Assembly (NCBI GenBank): GCA_002292375.1
Contig: DBBV01000012.1
Coordinates: 1-64,000 of the forward strand
Direction of reading: 5' to 3'
Source of the DNA: Methylococcaceae bacterium UBA975
GTDB lineage: Bacteria > Pseudomonadota > Gammaproteobacteria > Methylococcales > Cycloclasticaceae
Length of the DNA stretch: 64,000 nt
Position numbers and translations under genes: made by a program. The notes under the pieces are model-generated. The model ran no database searches. It saw only the letters and a list, made by a program, of their open reading frames with translations, and had not been told where the DNA came from. Numbering within the stretch: position 1 is the first letter of the stretch; each line of letters begins with the position of its first letter. Positions 63,506 to 64,000 of the stretch are shown here, one piece after another.

Positions 63506-64000
63506 ATTTATGTGGATTTGAAGTAGGGATAGATCAGCCGTTTTTTTTAATCGCAGGGACCTGTGTGGTTGAAAGCGAGCAGATGACAATTGACACCGCG
63601 GCTACCTTAAAAGAAATAACCGATGAACTAGGGATCCCTTTTATTTATAAGTCATCGTTTGATAAGGCCAACCGTTCATCCGTCGATAGTTTTCGGGGCC
63701 CCGGTATAGAAGAAGGGCTGCGGGTGCTACAAGCGGTTAAAGACCAACTGGGCATACCGGTTCTTACCGATGTGCATGAAGATACGCCGATGGATGAGGT
63801 GGCATCAGTGGTTGATGTGCTACAGACCCCCGCTTTTTTATGCAGACAGACCAATTATATTCAACGTGTTGCAGCCACCGGCTTACCTATAAATATTAAA
63901 AAAGGGCAGTTTCTGGCGCCATGGGATATGAAGCACGTGGTTGATAAGGCACGCTCTACAGGCAACCAACAGATTATGGTGTGCGAGCGGGGCGCGTCGT
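63502..64000 (+). CDS. kdsA: 3-deoxy-8-phosphooctulonate synthase, truncated by window edge
   Basis: The first 166 codons are present; the gene runs off the right end. The product begins MNLCGFEVGIDQPFFLIAGT, then YKSSFDKANRSSVDSFRGPG and later LPINIKKGQFLAPWDMKHVV. All are KdsA hallmarks. KdsA makes Kdo-8-phosphate for the inner core of lipopolysaccharide, continuing the envelope theme of this gene run. The ATG overlaps the pyrG stop (ATGA). In Pseudomonas-like genomes eno usually follows, outside this window. Confidence 0.95.
   Translation, partial: MNLCGFEVGIDQPFFLIAGTCVVESEQMTIDTAATLKEITDELGIPFIYKSSFDKANRSSVDSFRGPGIEEGLRVLQAVKDQLGIPVLTDVHEDTPMDEVASVVDVLQTPAFLCRQTNYIQRVAATGLPINIKKGQFLAPWDMKHVVDKARSTGNQQIMVCERGAS

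Overview
This window looks like a chromosomal segment of a free-living, Gram-negative gammaproteobacterium with moderate GC (mid-40s % by eye, not computed). The strongest evidence is the right half. It holds one nearly continuous run of housekeeping genes, rpsB-tsf-pyrH-frr-uppS-cdsA-dxr-rseP-bamA-skp-lpxD-fabZ-lpxA-lpxB-rnhB-dnaE-accA-tilS-pyrG-kdsA, with map and glnD divergent on the left. The order uppS-cdsA-dxr and the tail accA-tilS-pyrG-kdsA are those of Pseudomonas-like gammaproteobacteria rather than E. coli. Gene content (arsenosugar genes, copper genes, a Bat operon) would fit a marine lineage, but I cannot name the genus from sequence alone.

Layout. 1-300: a promoter, tRNA-Ala(GGC), tRNA-Glu(TTC) and a terminator; the tRNA-Glu has two non-pairing stem positions. 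531-1769: a complete IS3-family element abutting the C-terminal remnant of an EAL-domain gene. 2059-6552: a DUF3422 membrane protein, then a copper module (DUF411 lipoprotein, CopA-type multicopper oxidase broken by one amber codon, CopB). 6553-9163: a small lipoprotein, a thioredoxin-like protein, a 34-residue basic protein missed by length cut-offs, and a HI0933/YhiN-type flavoprotein. 9422-16225: a tightly coupled MoxR-DUF58-DUF4381-BatA-BatB/C-BatD operon. 16426-17378: YggL and a YgjP-like metallopeptidase. 17492-23150: an accessory stretch with an aldehyde dehydrogenase, class II fumarase, an IS4-type transposase remnant bounded by short repeats, and an FAD monooxygenase.

23363-33043: the ydbH-ynbE-ydbL envelope operon, followed by an AddB-like nuclease and an AddA-like helicase-nuclease. 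A 79-bp imperfect direct repeat brackets the ydbH operon. It carries the addB-like promoter region and the first codons. 33049-37920: a fused TVP38/TMEM64-flavin disulfide reductase, a radical SAM ArsS, an ArsM-like methyltransferase and a TIGR04283 glycosyltransferase, together an arsenosugar biosynthesis cluster.

How the genes work together. The right half makes translation factors (S2, EF-Ts, RRF), UMP and CTP, undecaprenyl phosphate, phospholipid and isoprenoid precursors, lipid A and Kdo, and the machinery that inserts outer-membrane proteins (BamA, Skp, RseP). The left half is accessory: metal handling (copper, arsenic), envelope quality control (Bat, YdbH) and DNA repair. Many genes overlap by 1-8 bp, and an unusual number start with GTG or TTG. 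I see no CRISPR array, prophage or obvious undescribed defence system. The observations most worth checking are the bracketing repeat at ydbH/addB, the copA amber codon, the defective-looking tRNA-Glu, and the arsenosugar cluster coupled to the recombination helicase.
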